Below are positions 6,626 through 7,519 of a stretch of 7,519 bases of DNA, piece after piece (position 1 is the stretch's first letter; every line of letters starts with the position of its first letter). The notes beneath the pieces were generated by a model. It had not been told where the DNA came from. It did no database searches and was given only the letters and a program-made list of their open reading frames with translations. The position numbers and the translations under genes were made by a program. Origin of the DNA: Syntrophaceae bacterium UBA5761 (GTDB lineage: Bacteria; Desulfobacterota; Syntrophia; Syntrophales; UBA4778); NCBI GenBank assembly GCA_002418885.1, contig DIEZ01000025.1, positions 30,104-37,622 on the forward strand, given 5' to 3'.

Positions 6626-7295
6626 CGTAGTGATAAAGGCCGAAAACATCCTGCTTGTAGATTCGGTCAACCGGAGAACTTCGTCGGGGTTCAGCCGCCG
6701 CCCCTTCGTTCGCGAGGAGGAAAACCCGGCTGTAGAGGAGGCAGCAGTCAGTGAAAGGCATCTCGAGGAGGTCATGGAGGAGAGGTTGAAGGCCATGGAG
6801 GCGGAGGCCTACGCGAGGGGTTATTCCGAGGGGATGAAGAAGGGAGTCGAAAAGGAACGGGACAATCTTCGTTCCGCCGTGGAGGTCTTTTCCCGGTCCC
6901 TCGAGGAATTGAGTCGTCTTAAGGCAGAAACCCTGAAGGATTGTGAAACCGACATCCTTTCTCTGGCCTTTGCCGTCGCGGAAAAGGTGGTCCATCAGGA
7001 GGTCGCGACGAACCGAAACGTTGCGGTCGAGGTGTTGAAGGCCGCCGTCAAGGACGTACTGGAGAGAGACGGGTTGAGGGTCCGTTTGAGCCCGGCGGAT
7101 TACCGTCACCTGGTGGAGGTGAACCCCGAGGCGGTACGCAGCATCGAGGGGTTGCGCAATGCCCGGCTTGAGATCGACGAGGCCGTCGAGCCGGGGGGTG
7201 TCGTCATCGAGACCCTCTACGGCGAGGTGGATGCCAGGGTCGGCCGTCAGTTGAGTGAATTGAGGAGCGCCTTAACCGGCATGGAAGAGACTTGA
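6618..7295 (+). CDS. fliH: Flagellar assembly protein FliH, export ATPase regulator
   Basis: FliH dimers bind FliI, hold back its ATPase activity and tether it to the C ring, acting as the peripheral stalk of the export ATPase. 225 residues. The start is a rare TTG overlapping the fliG stop by eight bases. The first 45 residues are poorly conserved. About 46-110 is a charged helical/coiled-coil region containing A64xxxG68xxxG72xxxG76, the glycine-repeat motif of this family. The C-terminal domain runs from about 111, with DILSLAFAVAEKVVHQEV, then DGLRVRLSPADY, and ends with the FliH/V-ATPase-E-like block IDEAVEPGGVVIETLYGEVD (186-205). Position between fliG and fliI confirms the identity. The alternative, a type III secretion HrpE/YscL relative, does not fit the neighbours. 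Confidence 0.94.
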   Translation: MSDVVIKAENILLVDSVNRRTSSGFSRRPFVREEENPAVEEAAVSERHLEEVMEERLKAMEAEAYARGYSEGMKKGVEKERDNLRSAVEVFSRSLEELSRLKAETLKDCETDILSLAFAVAEKVVHQEVATNRNVAVEVLKAAVKDVLERDGLRVRLSPADYRHLVEVNPEAVRSIEGLRNARLEIDEAVEPGGVVIETLYGEVDARVGRQLSELRSALTGMEET

Positions 7296-7318
7296 TGGTC
7301 TCGACGTCCCAACTATGA
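7295..7318 (+). other. Seven-codon ORF bridging fliH and fliI
   Basis: ATG 7295 shares its A with the fliH TGA stop (TGATG, 7293-7297). The frame encodes MVSTSQL and stops at TGA 7316-7318, which overlaps the fliI start as ATGA (7315-7318). GGAAGAG (7283-7289) is five bases before this ATG, while fliI itself has no visible ribosome-binding site. It could relay ribosomes from fliH to fliI by two stop-restart events. A chance arrangement is quite possible. Confidence 0.3.
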
Positions 7319-7519
7319 AGATCGATCTTGCCCCCTATCATCGTCGTCTGGAAGAGGTCAACCCGATCCGGGTGAACGGCAAGGTGACCCAGATCGTCGG
7401 CCTCGTTGTGGAGGGACATGGACCGGGTGCCTCGCTCGGCGAGGTGTGCGAGATCTACCCGAAAGGAAGCGATAAGCCGATTCATGCCGAGGTGGTGGGG
7501 TTTAAAGGGGGTAGGGTGT
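7315..7519 (+). CDS. fliI: Flagellar export ATPase FliI, N-terminal part only
   Basis: FliI is the F1-beta-like ATPase that energizes and organizes flagellar protein export in complex with FliH and FliJ. Only 68 complete codons are present; the gene runs off the right edge. The visible part is the N-terminal beta-barrel domain: GKVTQIVGLVVEGHGPGASL, then GEVCEIYPKG, then AEVVGFKGGRV, which matches the family's G-x-V-x-x-V-x-G-L, G-E-x-C and A-E-V-V-G-F pattern. The catalytic Walker motifs lie outside the window. ATG 7315 is the only reasonable start: an in-frame stop occurs at 7273-7275 with no start codon between, and the next GTG (7372) would remove conserved residues. No Shine-Dalgarno element precedes it. 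Confidence 0.93.
   Translation, partial: MKIDLAPYHRRLEEVNPIRVNGKVTQIVGLVVEGHGPGASLGEVCEIYPKGSDKPIHAEVVGFKGGRV

Noticed and set aside
6546..7109. 187-codon and other shorter - strand frames opposite fliG, fliH and the regulator
   Set aside because: All are antisense to well-identified genes, without domains or supporting start sites.

Overview
The window is one flagellar gene cluster, entirely on the + strand: a two-component regulatory pair followed by the start of a rod/MS-ring/switch/export operon. Order: PAS-containing soluble histidine kinase (9-1262), sigma-54-dependent NtrC-family response regulator (1269-2636), a 176-base intergenic region, then flgB, flgC, fliE, fliF, fliG, fliH and the first 68 codons of fliI, which is cut by the right edge. 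The base composition is moderately GC-rich, and the encoded proteins are those of a Gram-negative type flagellum controlled by sigma-54. The gene order flgB-flgC-fliE-fliF-fliG-fliH-fliI next to an NtrC-type regulator fits Desulfobacterota (former Deltaproteobacteria) or a neighbouring lineage. That placement is inference from gene content and general protein character; no taxonomic marker is present.

Regulatory part. The kinase has no transmembrane segment and consists of an N-terminal coiled coil, a PAS domain, an H-box domain and an HATPase domain, the FlrB/FleS/FlgS pattern. The regulator has an intact receiver, an intact AAA+ domain with GAFTGA, and a Fis-type helix-turn-helix, the FlrC/FleR pattern. 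The non-coding gap after it carries a full match to the sigma-54 -24/-12 consensus (2755-2770), with a predicted transcription start near 2781 and a 32-base leader to flgB. The window therefore appears to hold sensor, activator and target promoter side by side. Two dyads at about -121 and -94 from the predicted start are candidate activator sites.

Structural part. FlgB and FlgC are proximal rod proteins and FliE is the MS-ring/rod junction. FliF is the MS ring, FliG the rotor/switch protein that binds FliF and the stator, FliH the negative regulator of the export ATPase, and FliI that ATPase. Gene spacing is tight: 1 base between flgB and flgC, 18 between flgC and fliE, 79 between fliE and fliF, 73 between fliF and fliG, and an 8-base overlap between fliG and fliH. 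fliH starts with UUG. fliI has no visible ribosome-binding site, but a seven-codon ORF touches the fliH stop at one end and the fliI start at the other.

I see no mobile element, CRISPR array, RNA gene or disrupted gene. The region is core flagellar machinery. The points of interest are the regulatory layout, the translational junctions and a few sequence departures in FliF and FliG.
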